A stretch of DNA of 64,000 nucleotides, taken from NCBI GenBank assembly GCA_018266055.1, contig JAFDYT010000017.1, forward strand, positions 186,001-250,000, in the 5' to 3' direction. The position numbers and the translations under genes were made by a program. Origin of the DNA: Bacteroidota bacterium (GTDB taxonomy: Bacteria > Bacteroidota > Bacteroidia > Cytophagales > Cyclobacteriaceae). This document shows, one piece after another, positions 16,614-25,128 of this stretch. How positions within the stretch are numbered: the stretch's first letter is position 1; each line of letters starts with the position of its first letter. Below the pieces are notes generated by a model. The model searched no databases. It was not told the DNA's origin and saw only the letters and a program-made list of their open reading frames with translations.

Positions 16614-18983
16614 TCACTTCAACACCACCACAGTAATCCCCGCACCTCCACGGTCGACGTGCTCGTCGGCAAAGGAGGCGACTTCTTTCACAGTCTTAAG
16701 CCGGTCGCGCACAATCTTGCGCAGCACGCCTTCGCCTTTGCCGTGCAGTATTCTCAGCTCTCCCTGACTAAGTAAGATGGCGTCGTCGAGAAAGCGGTCA
16801 AGTTCGGCCACTACTTCTTCGGCGCGCTTGCCGCGCAGGTCGAGTGTAGAGACGAACGACGATTGTTTGCGCATCACGTCCACGCCCAGCGCACGGGCTT
16901 TGCTTACCGACGTCGGCTCCACCAGGTCGCTGCGCACAAGTTGGTTGAGCTTCACGGTAGTGCGTGCGCTGCCAAACTCGATCACCGCCTGCTTGTCTTT
17001 GATGCTCACCAGCGTGCCGGTCACCTCCTGCCCGATCAGCCTTACCTTGTCGCCTTCTTTCAACACCTGCGGCGGCGCCGTAGGCTTGGTCACCTGCGGC
17101 TGCACTTTATCCGCCAGTTGCACCAGTCCCTGACGCACTTTGCGCGTCTCCTTTTTCTCGGCTTTGTTTTCGCGGATGTGGCGTATCGTCTTTTCGATCT
17201 CGCGGTTGGTTTCCTTCAGCAACGTCGAGGCTTCCGTCTTCGCCTTGTCGATGATCTCTTTCTTCTTTCCTTCAATCTCATTGCTGAGCCTCTGGTAGCG
17301 CTGGCGCTCTTCGTTGAGTTTTCGCTCTTTGTCGGCCAGCTCACGCTGACTGCGTTGCACCTGCAGCTTCTCGTCGGCTACGGTTTTCATCAGCGTCTCC
17401 AGGCCGGTGAGTTCTTTGCCGATGATCTGTTCGGCACACTCGATGGTAGCGTGAGGAAGACCTGTCTTGCGGGCAATCTCCAGGGCAAACGAACTTCCCG
17501 GCTTGCCGATCTCCAACTGAAAGAGCGGCTGCAACTTGCGCGTGTCAAACTGCATGGAGCCGTTGCGTATGTCGCGGCGGTTGGAGGCAAACAACTTCAG
17601 GTTATAATAGTGCGTGGTGGCTACACCCCACACTTTCTTCTCCAGCAAGGAAGCAAGAATCGCTTCGGCAATACCGCCGCCAAAGTTAGGGTCGGTGCCC
17701 GAGCCCATCTCGTCCATCAGCACCAGCGTGTCGGCGTCGGCGTGTTGCAAAAAAAAGGTCATGTTCTTCAGGTGCGAACTGTAGGTACTCAGGTCGTTCT
17801 CGATCGACTGCTGGTCGCCGATGTCGAGGAATATCTTCTTGTAAATCCCGACGGTGGATTGTTCATACATCGGCACAAGCAGTCCGCACTGCACCATGTA
17901 TTGAATGAGACCCACGGTCTTAAGGCACACCGATTTCCCGCCGGCATTGGGACCCGACACGAGCAGGAAGCGCTCGTCGTGGGGCAGGTCAATCGTGAGT
18001 GGCACTACTTCGCGCTTGCCTTTCAAACTCAGGTAAAGCAACGGGTGGCGTGCGATCACCCAGTTGAGGTGCGGCTTGTCGGCGATGGCGGGCATATCGG
18101 CATCCAGCGCCAGAGCGAGCTTTGCCTTAGCCCGGTTAAAGTCGATGAGGCCAAGAAATACACATGCTTCTTTGATGGCCTCCAGGTGCTGCCGGAGCAA
18201 GGCGGTAAGTTCTTTGAGAATACGGATTACCTCACGGCGGTCGGCGTGCAGCAAGTCGCGGATTTCGTTGTTCGCTTCAAGCGACTCGGCGGGTTCGATA
18301 TATACGGTTTGTCCGGTGGCTGATTCATCCATGATGAAGCCACGGAGTTTGCGCTTGTGTTCGGCGAGGATGGGGATTACCACACGGCCATCGCGGATGG
18401 TAAGGGTTGCTCCTTCGGGAACCCAGCTCTGCCCCACCGAGTCACGAAAGATCTGATCGGTAAGGCGACGCACACGACTTTCTTCTTCGCGCAGGCGCTT
18501 GCGAATGCGGGCCAGCTCGGGGCTGGCGTTGTCCTTGATCTTTCCTTTGTCACTAAACTTACTTTCGATGGCCGCCACCATTGACGCGGGCAGCGACACC
18601 GGCTCCGTCAACCGGAAAAGTTCAGGGTATTCTTCTTTCGCTCCATTCAAAAACCGGTGAATCACCAACACCGACTGCAACACCGCGAGGATGTCCTGAA
18701 AGTGTTCTTCTTCCAGGAAGCTGTCTTCAATGCGAATCACATCAAAATAGACCGAGGGGTCGGCATACGCCGAGAGTGGGAAAGTCTCTCCTTTCAGCAG
18801 TATGTTTTTGAACTCCACGGCACGACGCAGCGCAGTGCGAATGACGGCAGCATCACTTGAGAACGCGATGGCTTCCACATGCCGACGACCGAGGTCGCCA
18901 AGGCAATCGTTCAAGAGTCTGCTGCGCACCTGATCGAAACCAAGCTTGCTTTCAAAATCAATTGGATAAATGGCAGGCGTCAC
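16614..18983 (-). CDS. mutS2: Endonuclease MutS2
   Basis: 789 aa, normal for MutS2, which acts on branched DNA, suppresses recombination and can rescue collided ribosomes in some bacteria (family knowledge). Seen: Walker A SGPNAGGKSVCLKT at 343-356, Walker B and the DEMGSGTDP signature, a long charged coiled coil (about 500-630), and a C-terminal Smr nuclease domain with STLDLRGKRAEE and LHGKGEGVLR. No mismatch-recognition domain, as expected for MutS2. The start is a canonical MTPAIYPIDF. It follows the DUF4296 lipoprotein by 3 bp on the same strand. Confidence 0.96.
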   Translation of the reverse strand: MTPAIYPIDFESKLGFDQVRSRLLNDCLGDLGRRHVEAIAFSSDAAVIRTALRRAVEFKNILLKGETFPLSAYADPSVYFDVIRIEDSFLEEEHFQDILAVLQSVLVIHRFLNGAKEEYPELFRLTEPVSLPASMVAAIESKFSDKGKIKDNASPELARIRKRLREEESRVRRLTDQIFRDSVGQSWVPEGATLTIRDGRVVIPILAEHKRKLRGFIMDESATGQTVYIEPAESLEANNEIRDLLHADRREVIRILKELTALLRQHLEAIKEACVFLGLIDFNRAKAKLALALDADMPAIADKPHLNWVIARHPLLYLSLKGKREVVPLTIDLPHDERFLLVSGPNAGGKSVCLKTVGLIQYMVQCGLLVPMYEQSTVGIYKKIFLDIGDQQSIENDLSTYSSHLKNMTFFLQHADADTLVLMDEMGSGTDPNFGGGIAEAILASLLEKKVWGVATTHYYNLKLFASNRRDIRNGSMQFDTRKLQPLFQLEIGKPGSSFALEIARKTGLPHATIECAEQIIGKELTGLETLMKTVADEKLQVQRSQRELADKERKLNEERQRYQRLSNEIEGKKKEIIDKAKTEASTLLKETNREIEKTIRHIRENKAEKKETRKVRQGLVQLADKVQPQVTKPTAPPQVLKEGDKVRLIGQEVTGTLVSIKDKQAVIEFGSARTTVKLNQLVRSDLVEPTSVSKARALGVDVMRKQSSFVSTLDLRGKRAEEVVAELDRFLDDAILLSQGELRILHGKGEGVLRKIVRDRLKTVKEVASFADEHVDRGGAGITVVVLK

Positions 18984-18986
18984 TTC

Positions 18987-19346
18987 TTATTTCACAGGTT
19001 TGGGAGCGTTTATTTTCATCGCACGTTGTTCGTGCACGGTAAGTGTGTCGATCACGGCGTCGTACACTTGCTCAAGTTCTTTGGGATGCTCCAGGTAATA
19101 GGCATAGGTTTTACGCAGCACAGAATCAGAGATGCCCTTTTCTTTCAGGAGTTTTTGCTCGCGCGGAAGAAAGTAGCGAATGGTGCTGTCTTTCAGTCCG
19201 GGAATTACATCGACGCGCGCTTCCGACACATACACGTCCACCAGCAAGGCAGAAAGCTGCGCCTGCGAGAGCACGTCGTTGGGTTTCTTGTTGGCCGTAC
19301 AACTGATGAGCGCCAGCCACAGAAAAAGGATAGACAACTTTTGCAT
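18987..19346 (-). CDS. DUF4296 lipoprotein
   Basis: 119 aa. Signal peptide with Cys16 in LALISCTANKKP as lipid site. The body fits DUF4296, a Bacteroidota family of small lipoproteins of unknown role, with LSQAQLSALLVDVYVSEARVD and ISDSVLRKTYAYYLEHP. It is coded just ahead of mutS2 on the same strand, spacing 3 bp, so they form one unit. Divergent from the DUF58 gene with 74 bp between starts. Confidence 0.88.
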   Translation of the reverse strand: MQKLSILFLWLALISCTANKKPNDVLSQAQLSALLVDVYVSEARVDVIPGLKDSTIRYFLPREQKLLKEKGISDSVLRKTYAYYLEHPKELEQVYDAVIDTLTVHEQRAMKINAPKPVK

Positions 19347-19420
19347 AGATAATCCGGTTTAAAACAAAAACCAGGCCTTAAATTTAAAGCTATTTCTTAT
19401 TTTTAAGCCCGAAAAATTGA

Positions 19421-20296
19421 ATGAAGGAGCTTCTCAAAAAATTGCGTCGTTACGAAATCCAGATTCGCAAGGCTGTTAACAGCCAGATGCAGGGCGACTT
19501 CCACTCTATATTTAAAGGAACGGGCCTGGAGTTTGACGACGTGCGCCCCTACCAGTACGGCGACGACATCCGCACCATCGACTGGAATGTGTCAGCCAAA
19601 GGCCACGGCACATTCGTGAAAACCTTCCGCGAAGAGAAAGAACAGACGATATTCTTCATCCTGGATGTGAGCGCCTCACAAGACATCGGCACACCGGGCA
19701 AAACCAAAGTGGATGTAGCCAAAGAAGTGTGCGGCGTGCTGACGCTGTCGGGAGCGAAAGAATCGAGTCAACTCGGTTTGATTTGTTTTTCCGACGAACG
19801 CGAGAAAGCGATCAAGCCGCGCAAAGGACCACAGCAGGCCTACGAGATCATCTCCAGCATTGTCAAACTCAAGCCGCATTCGCTGAAGACCAACCTGAAC
19901 AAAGCCATCACGTTTGCCCTTAACTTCATCAAGCGGCGCAGCGTGATCATCATGGTCTCCGATTTCATCGACGACAATTACTTTCAACCGCTGGCTTCGC
20001 TGGCACGACGCCACGACCTGGTAGTCATCCGCATCAGCGACAAGCGCGAGACGCAGTTGCCCAAGCTCGGCATCATTCCTGTGCTGGACAAAGAAACCAG
20101 AAAGACGATGTGGGTAAATACATCGTTTGGAGGCTTCCGCGAAAAAATTGCCGAACACAACTCAGGGCGTCAGCAAGAGCTGGCCGAGTTCAGCAAACGA
20201 CATCAGATCAACTTCCTCTCGATCAATACCGACGAAGATTTTGTACCCAAGCTGCTGAAGCTTTTCAAAGTGAGAAATAAGTCAATGAAAGTATGA
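19421..20296 (+). CDS. DUF58 domain protein (Bat operon)
   Basis: 291 aa. Carries the DUF58 signature RPYQYGDDIRTIDWNVSAKG near 44-64 and a von Willebrand-like fold behind it (FFILDVSASQDIG). DUF58 proteins are usually coded with a MoxR AAA ATPase and VWA proteins and assist protein maturation or stress survival. Here the gene overlaps its downstream partner by ATGA (20293-20296). No moxR gene lies upstream in the window. Cytoplasmic, no membrane segment. Confidence 0.93.
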   Translation: MKELLKKLRRYEIQIRKAVNSQMQGDFHSIFKGTGLEFDDVRPYQYGDDIRTIDWNVSAKGHGTFVKTFREEKEQTIFFILDVSASQDIGTPGKTKVDVAKEVCGVLTLSGAKESSQLGLICFSDEREKAIKPRKGPQQAYEIISSIVKLKPHSLKTNLNKAITFALNFIKRRSVIIMVSDFIDDNYFQPLASLARRHDLVVIRISDKRETQLPKLGIIPVLDKETRKTMWVNTSFGGFREKIAEHNSGRQQELAEFSKRHQINFLSINTDEDFVPKLLKLFKVRNKSMKV

Positions 20297-21246
20297 CGAG
20301 TGCGAGCAGACAGGTAATGAAGAAGAAGGCAAAGAACGCGCGCAGAAGATTCTATATTCTGTGTTCTATATGCTGCCTTCTACTCAGCGGAAGCCTCTAC
20401 GCGCAGGAGATTAAAGTACACGCTAAGTTCAGCGCCGACAGCATTAAGCTGGGAAAGCCTGTGGAGCTATCCCTTTCGGCTCACTATCCTTCGAGGCTGA
20501 ACATCCTTTTCCCTGATTCGTCGTTTGCGTTTGCCCCGTTTGAATTTCAGAAGAAACGATTTGTACCCACGCTTACGAAAAACGGCATCAGCCGCGACAG
20601 CGTGATCTACACGCTCACGTCTTTTGAAGTCGATAGCATTCAAACCCTGAAACTGCCGGTGTTTGTAGTTAACACGATGGACTGTGTAAAAGTATTCTCC
20701 AACACCGACTCAGTTTATTTCCAGCATCTCGTAAAATCAATTCCCGATTCGGTAGCCACCGAAAAGCTTCCGCTAAAAGCGAACACCAATTACCTGAACG
20801 TAAGCTGGAATTTAAACTACATCCTCGTGGGCATTGTGGTGCTGATTGTGGTTGTCGCGCTGGTGGTGGTGTGGATTGTATTTGGCAAACGGATCATGCG
20901 TTATTTCCGGATCAAGAAGCTCACCAAAGCCTACGAAGCCTTCCTGGCAAAGTTCGACAACTCATTATACAAACTGGAGACGGGCTTTTCCCCACAGCAG
21001 GCAGAGGCTACGCTGGTGGTGTGGAAGCTCTACCTGGAGTCGTTGATGCGACAGCCGTACACCAAGTACACGTCGAAAGAAATACGGGCGATGGAACAAA
21101 ACGAAACCCTGGGCCAGGCGCTCAGCACCATCGACCGGATGATTTACGGCCACCAGCACGACAACGTGCGCTCGCCGTTTGATCAGCTCAAAGCCCATGT
21201 GCAGCAACAGTTTGAAAAAAAGAAAGCGGAGGTAAGCCATGGATAA
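20293..21246 (+). CDS. BatD-like membrane stalk protein
   Basis: 317 aa. Residues 20-37 are a signal peptide (RRFYILCSICCLLLSG then YAQE), an extracytoplasmic beta-rich domain follows to about 170, a strong transmembrane helix lies at about 175-197 (ILVGIVVLIVVVALVVVWIV), and the rest is cytoplasmic. The layout is that of the C-terminal half of BatD or of DUF4381-type stalk proteins in Bat operons. It overlaps the DUF58 gene by 4 bp and the BatA gene by 8 bp. The signal-peptide codons lie in ATTCTG-type repeat text, see findings. Confidence 0.8.
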   Translation: MTSASRQVMKKKAKNARRRFYILCSICCLLLSGSLYAQEIKVHAKFSADSIKLGKPVELSLSAHYPSRLNILFPDSSFAFAPFEFQKKRFVPTLTKNGISRDSVIYTLTSFEVDSIQTLKLPVFVVNTMDCVKVFSNTDSVYFQHLVKSIPDSVATEKLPLKANTNYLNVSWNLNYILVGIVVLIVVVALVVVWIVFGKRIMRYFRIKKLTKAYEAFLAKFDNSLYKLETGFSPQQAEATLVVWKLYLESLMRQPYTKYTSKEIRAMEQNETLGQALSTIDRMIYGHQHDNVRSPFDQLKAHVQQQFEKKKAEVSHG

Positions 21247-22282
21247 ACTGACGTCGCCCTGGTATTCGCTGGATTGGTTTTCGCTTTCCACTTTCAACGC
21301 ACTGACGTGGGAGAACAAATTCTTTCTGTACTTCATCCCGGCGATTCCGTTGCTGTTTATCTTCCGATGGCTGATCCGCTACTGGCTCAACCAGAAGCTT
21401 CCGGTGGCGCTGATCAAAAGCGACCTGAAGAGTTCACCCACCAATGCCGTTCGTTTCCTTCCTGAGCTTTTCCTCATGGCGGTGCTCGCGCTGATCCTCG
21501 TCGCCCTCGCGCGGCCGCAACGCTCCAATGAAAAAGTAGAGCAATGGACGGAAGGAATTGACATCATGATTGCGCTCGACATCTCGCAGTCGATGCAAAT
21601 CGAAGACTTTCAGCCCAACCGCTTGCAAGCTGCCAAGCAGGTAGCGCGCGACTTCATCAAAGGCCGCCTGCAAGACCGCATCGGGCTCATTGTCTTTTCC
21701 GGCGACGCCTTCTCGCTGGCGCCACTCACCACCGACTACGAGTTGCTTTACGCCTACCTCAACGACATCACCTTTGATATGATTGAATCGCGCGGTACGG
21801 CGATCGGCAGCGCACTCGGCGTAGTCACCAACCGTATGCGCGAATCAGAATCGAAGTCTAAAGTGTGTATTCTCATCAGCGACGGTGACAATACCGCGGG
21901 TAACATTGACCCGATCACGTCCGCCGAGCTGGCCGCCGCTTACAACATTAAGATCTATACCATTGTGGTAGGTAAGGAAGGACTCGTGCCGTTCGGTAAG
22001 GATTATTTCGGCCGCCCGCAGATGGTGGAAAACACCGTGGACGAAACCACCATGCGCAAGATCGCCAGCATTGGCAACGGCGAGTTCTTCCGCGTGACCG
22101 ACAACGAAGCGTTGAAGAGTGTATTTCAGCGCATCGACAAATACGAGAAAGCCGAGATCAAGGAAAACCGCTTCAAAGACACGAGCGACTTTTACTTCAT
22201 CTACCTGCAGTGGGCGATGATTCTGTTTTTGGTGTGGCTGGCGCTGAAGTCGAGCTTCCTGACCAACGTGTTGCAGGATTAA
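21239..22282 (+). CDS. batA: BatA-type von Willebrand A domain membrane protein
   Basis: 347 aa. N-terminal aerotolerance region with two helices (about 28-50 and 73-91), then a VWA domain with a complete MIDAS: DISQS at 114-118 (D-x-S-x-S), a Thr further on and SDGDNT. A last helix lies near residues 320-338. The VWA faces the periplasm. In Bacteroides, BatA works with BatB to E and MoxR; here the operon ends after this gene, since the next gene is a convergent GNAT. Confidence 0.9.
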   Translation: MDKLTSPWYSLDWFSLSTFNALTWENKFFLYFIPAIPLLFIFRWLIRYWLNQKLPVALIKSDLKSSPTNAVRFLPELFLMAVLALILVALARPQRSNEKVEQWTEGIDIMIALDISQSMQIEDFQPNRLQAAKQVARDFIKGRLQDRIGLIVFSGDAFSLAPLTTDYELLYAYLNDITFDMIESRGTAIGSALGVVTNRMRESESKSKVCILISDGDNTAGNIDPITSAELAAAYNIKIYTIVVGKEGLVPFGKDYFGRPQMVENTVDETTMRKIASIGNGEFFRVTDNEALKSVFQRIDKYEKAEIKENRFKDTSDFYFIYLQWAMILFLVWLALKSSFLTNVLQD

Positions 22283-22285
22283 ACC

Positions 22286-22756
22286 TTATCCGATCATTTT
22301 CTCCATCACCACCGTATCCTTTCCTTTGTAGAGCAGCCGCGCGAAGGTAGTCCATTGATTGCGCAGATATAAACGCTCGGCGCTGTTGGTGTAGAGATAG
22401 AGTTTGGTGTAGCCAAGCTCAGCGGCCTTGTGTTCGATGGCCTTCAACATGGCTTCGCCAATCCCCTGCTGGCGAAAGCGCTTATCGCAATACACCATCG
22501 ACACCCAGGGACTGTATGGTTTGAATTCCTCATGCGCTTTGATCAGTCCACAGTTGAGGTGAAGGCCGCCCGTAGCCACCAGTTGATTGTCTTTGCGTGC
22601 AATGAAATGAAAGAGAATATCGTCGGGGCTTTGATTTGTTAACCGCGCGATGAGGGTTTCCTTCGGCACAGCCCACTCGTCGAAATACCAATCGGCTAGT
22701 TGTTGAATGGATAGACTATCCGTTGGTGCCAGCCGATCGATAACAAGCTCATTCAT
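22286..22756 (-). CDS. GNAT family N-acetyltransferase
   Basis: 156 aa from the ATG at 22756. A GNAT fold is indicated by the acetyl-CoA loop RQQGIGEAMLKAIEHKAAELG and LYLYTNSAERLY, with VATGGLHLNCGLI as the central strand. The acceptor is unknown. An upstream ATG at 22771 lies in ATTCA repeat text, so the later start is preferred. It is convergent with batA, with 3 bp between stops. Confidence 0.85.
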   Translation of the reverse strand: MNELVIDRLAPTDSLSIQQLADWYFDEWAVPKETLIARLTNQSPDDILFHFIARKDNQLVATGGLHLNCGLIKAHEEFKPYSPWVSMVYCDKRFRQQGIGEAMLKAIEHKAAELGYTKLYLYTNSAERLYLRNQWTTFARLLYKGKDTVVMEKMIG

Positions 22757-22767
22757 TGTCTTTCCCG

Positions 22768-22815
22768 TCATTCAACCATTCGATCATTCAGTAATTCAAT
22801 CATTCAACAATTCAA
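22768..22815. repeat. ATTCA-type simple repeat
   Basis: Ten or so loosely tandem copies of ATTCA and CATTC steps between the GNAT and dioxygenase genes (CATTCAACCATTCGATCATT, then ATTCAATCATTCAACAATTC). Similar text occurs at 16525-16550. It is intergenic and holds no gene. Confidence 0.7.
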
Positions 22816-22817
22816 AA

Positions 22818-23771
22818 TTAGCTCATCAACCCCGCCTTGCCCCACTCCTGCTTTTCGGTATCGCTCCACAACTCGGGATAGAAGATGATCTTTTGAAAAC
22901 GTGGAGGAAGATACTTCTGCCAGTTGGTTCCTCCGGTAGCCCGGATGTCTTCCGGATTTTTCTGCAAGTATTTCGCGGCCGATTTATAATGCGCCAGCGG
23001 CCAGCGCACGTTGGCAAACTCATCCAGTTCGCGAAGGCGCGATTTCACTTCCGCTGAGTCAGGGAATTTCTTCAGGTAAAGCGCACGAAGGTTTTTGTCG
23101 CGGTGCTTATCGCCTATCTCTTTAAACTGGTTCATATACTTCTCTTCAAACTGCTGAAGCGTGAGTGTCTTTTTGCCGGTGGCCAGTTCGGTCGCGCCGC
23201 TGCGCCAATACATCCTTTCGATCTGCTGGTCGATGGTGCTGTTTTCTCCGATTGCCTCACGGTCTTTGGCATTCACCAGGTTGATCAGATCCGTAGCACA
23301 AATCTCAATCATGCGATACTGGCCCGACTGAAACCCGGACGACGGCAGCAATGACATTCTGAATTTGAGAAACTGTTCTTTCTCCAACCCAAGCACCATG
23401 ATTTCAAATGAACCTACGAGTTGCTGAAAGTAACGATTGATGCGGTCGAGGCGGGCACAAAAGAATTTCTCGTCCAAGTTGGGATGATCAACAATCTGTT
23501 CGATCTCCCACAAAATCAAATTGAAGTAGAGTTCGGTAATCTGGTGATAGACGATGAAGACTTTCTCGTCTTTGAAACTTGTCTTTGGGTTTTGAAGGCT
23601 CAGCAACGTATCGAGGTGAATGTAATCCCAATACGTGAGATAATCCGAGTAAAGCAATCCATCGAGATACGACGAAAGGTCTTGCCCCATGGCAGCATAT
23701 TTCTGCCGGAGTTTTAAAAGTTGTTCAGTCAATACAGGGTCAAGCGGTGAATCCATTTGTAAATCAGTCAA
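22818..23771 (-). CDS. kynA: Tryptophan 2,3-dioxygenase family protein
   Basis: 317 aa. Heme enzyme opening the indole ring of tryptophan to N-formylkynurenine, first step of the kynurenine pathway. Seen: YLTYWDYIHLDTLLSLQ at 44-60, YHQITELYFNLILWEIEQ (helix with the substrate His), FRMSLLPSSGFQSGQYRM, and WPLAHYKSAAKYL followed by ATGGTNWQKYL. It belongs to a divergent branch lacking the classic GTGGSSG text, which is replaced by ATGGTNW, so confirm substrate. Head-to-head with the acyl-CoA dehydrogenase gene. Confidence 0.9.
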   Translation of the reverse strand: MTDLQMDSPLDPVLTEQLLKLRQKYAAMGQDLSSYLDGLLYSDYLTYWDYIHLDTLLSLQNPKTSFKDEKVFIVYHQITELYFNLILWEIEQIVDHPNLDEKFFCARLDRINRYFQQLVGSFEIMVLGLEKEQFLKFRMSLLPSSGFQSGQYRMIEICATDLINLVNAKDREAIGENSTIDQQIERMYWRSGATELATGKKTLTLQQFEEKYMNQFKEIGDKHRDKNLRALYLKKFPDSAEVKSRLRELDEFANVRWPLAHYKSAAKYLQKNPEDIRATGGTNWQKYLPPRFQKIIFYPELWSDTEKQEWGKAGLMS

Positions 23772-23837
23772 ATAAGAAGTGCAATAGAATTAAAAACAAT
23801 GCCGACTCACAATCAACTTTGGCCCCAAAACGCCAAA

Positions 23838-23868
23838 TTTTGAACCTTGAATCGATTGCGTAAATTTG
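23838..23868 (+). promoter_or_regulatory. Bacteroidota-type promoter of the acyl-CoA dehydrogenase gene
   Basis: TTTTG at 23838-23842 and TAAATTTG at 23861-23868, 18 bp apart, match the -33 TTG and -7 TAnnTTTG elements of Bacteroidota. The start codon is 28 bp further on. Confidence 0.7.
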
Positions 23869-23896
23869 AACCTTTAATAAGAATAACCCAAACTTT

Positions 23897-25114
23897 ATGG
23901 CATCCACTCCTGCAACGTCAACCGCAAAAAAATCGATGAAACAAGACCGGTACGAACAACCTGATTTCTATGCGATTGACGATTTGCTGACCGAAGAACA
24001 TAAGCTAATTCGCAGTTCCATCCGCGAGTTTGTCAAAAAAGAAATATCTCCCAACATCGAAGACTGGGCTCAGCGTGCACACTTTCCGTATGAAATGGTG
24101 CGCAAGTTTGGCGACATCGGCGCCTTCGGCCCGACCATTCCTCAGCAATACGGTGGCGGTGGCCTCGATTATATTTCGTACGGAATTTTGATGCAGGAAA
24201 TAGAACGCGGCGACTCTGGCATGCGCTCCACTGCGTCGGTGCAAGGATCGCTCGTGATGTACCCGATCTACAAATTCGGCAGCGAAGAACAACGGAAAAA
24301 ATACCTACCCAAACTTGCCAGCGGCGAATGGCTCGGCTGCTTCGGACTGACCGAACCTGACCACGGCTCAAACCCGAGCGGCATGGTCACCAACTTCAAA
24401 GACATGGGCGACCATTATTTATTGAATGGCGCCAAAATGTGGATCTCTAACTCTCCGCGTGCCGACGTGGCGGTTGTGTGGGCCAAGAATGAGGCAGGCC
24501 GTATTCACGGATTGATTGTAGAACGCGGCATGCCCGGATTCTCCACACCGGAAACGCACGGCAAATGGAGTTTGCGTGCAAGCGCTACCGGCGAGCTGGT
24601 ATTCACCGATGTGAAAGTGCCTAAGGAAAATCTTTTGCCCGGCAAGAACGGACTGGGTGCGCCGATGATGTGTCTCGACTCTGCGCGCTACGGTATCGCC
24701 TGGGGTGCGATTGGCGCCGCAATGGACTGCTATGACTCTGCACGTCGCTATGCCACCGAGCGCATTCAATTCGGAAAACCGATTGGCTCATTTCAATTGG
24801 TGCAAAAGAAATTAGCGGAGATGCTAAGTGAAATCACGAAGGCACAATTGCTCAACTGGCGATTGGGAACCTTAATGAACGAAGGCAAAGCCAGCACTGC
24901 ACAGATTTCGCTAGCGAAACGTAACAACGTGGCGGTAGCGCTGGAGATAGCGCGCGAAGCACGCCAGATACACGGAGGCATGGGCATCACGGGCGAATAC
25001 CCGATCATGCGCCACATGATGAACCTGGAATCGGTTGTCACCTACGAAGGCACACACGACATTCACTTGCTGATTCTCGGAAACCACATCACCGGAATAC
25101 CGGCGTTTTCTTAA
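23897..25114 (+). CDS. gcdH: Acyl-CoA dehydrogenase, glutaryl-CoA dehydrogenase type
   Basis: 405 aa FAD enzyme of the glutaryl-CoA branch, oxidising and decarboxylating glutaryl-CoA to crotonyl-CoA in Lys/Trp breakdown. Seen: substrate/FAD patches LTEPDHGSNPSGM and WISNSPRADVAVVWA, RYATERIQFGKPIG, and the catalytic Glu384 in ESVVTYEGTHDIH, positioned as in GCDH and not as in short-chain acyl-CoA dehydrogenases. The full C-terminus RQIHGGMGITGEYPIMRHMMN is typical. Divergent from the Trp dioxygenase gene, which suits a shared catabolic role. Confidence 0.92.
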   Translation: MASTPATSTAKKSMKQDRYEQPDFYAIDDLLTEEHKLIRSSIREFVKKEISPNIEDWAQRAHFPYEMVRKFGDIGAFGPTIPQQYGGGGLDYISYGILMQEIERGDSGMRSTASVQGSLVMYPIYKFGSEEQRKKYLPKLASGEWLGCFGLTEPDHGSNPSGMVTNFKDMGDHYLLNGAKMWISNSPRADVAVVWAKNEAGRIHGLIVERGMPGFSTPETHGKWSLRASATGELVFTDVKVPKENLLPGKNGLGAPMMCLDSARYGIAWGAIGAAMDCYDSARRYATERIQFGKPIGSFQLVQKKLAEMLSEITKAQLLNWRLGTLMNEGKASTAQISLAKRNNVAVALEIAREARQIHGGMGITGEYPIMRHMMNLESVVTYEGTHDIHLLILGNHITGIPAFS

Positions 25115-25128
25115 TCCGAAAAAGAGAT

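Noticed and set aside
16863-18323. 486-aa ORF antisense to mutS2
   Set aside because: It is a shadow of the mutS2 gene with no protein-like motifs.
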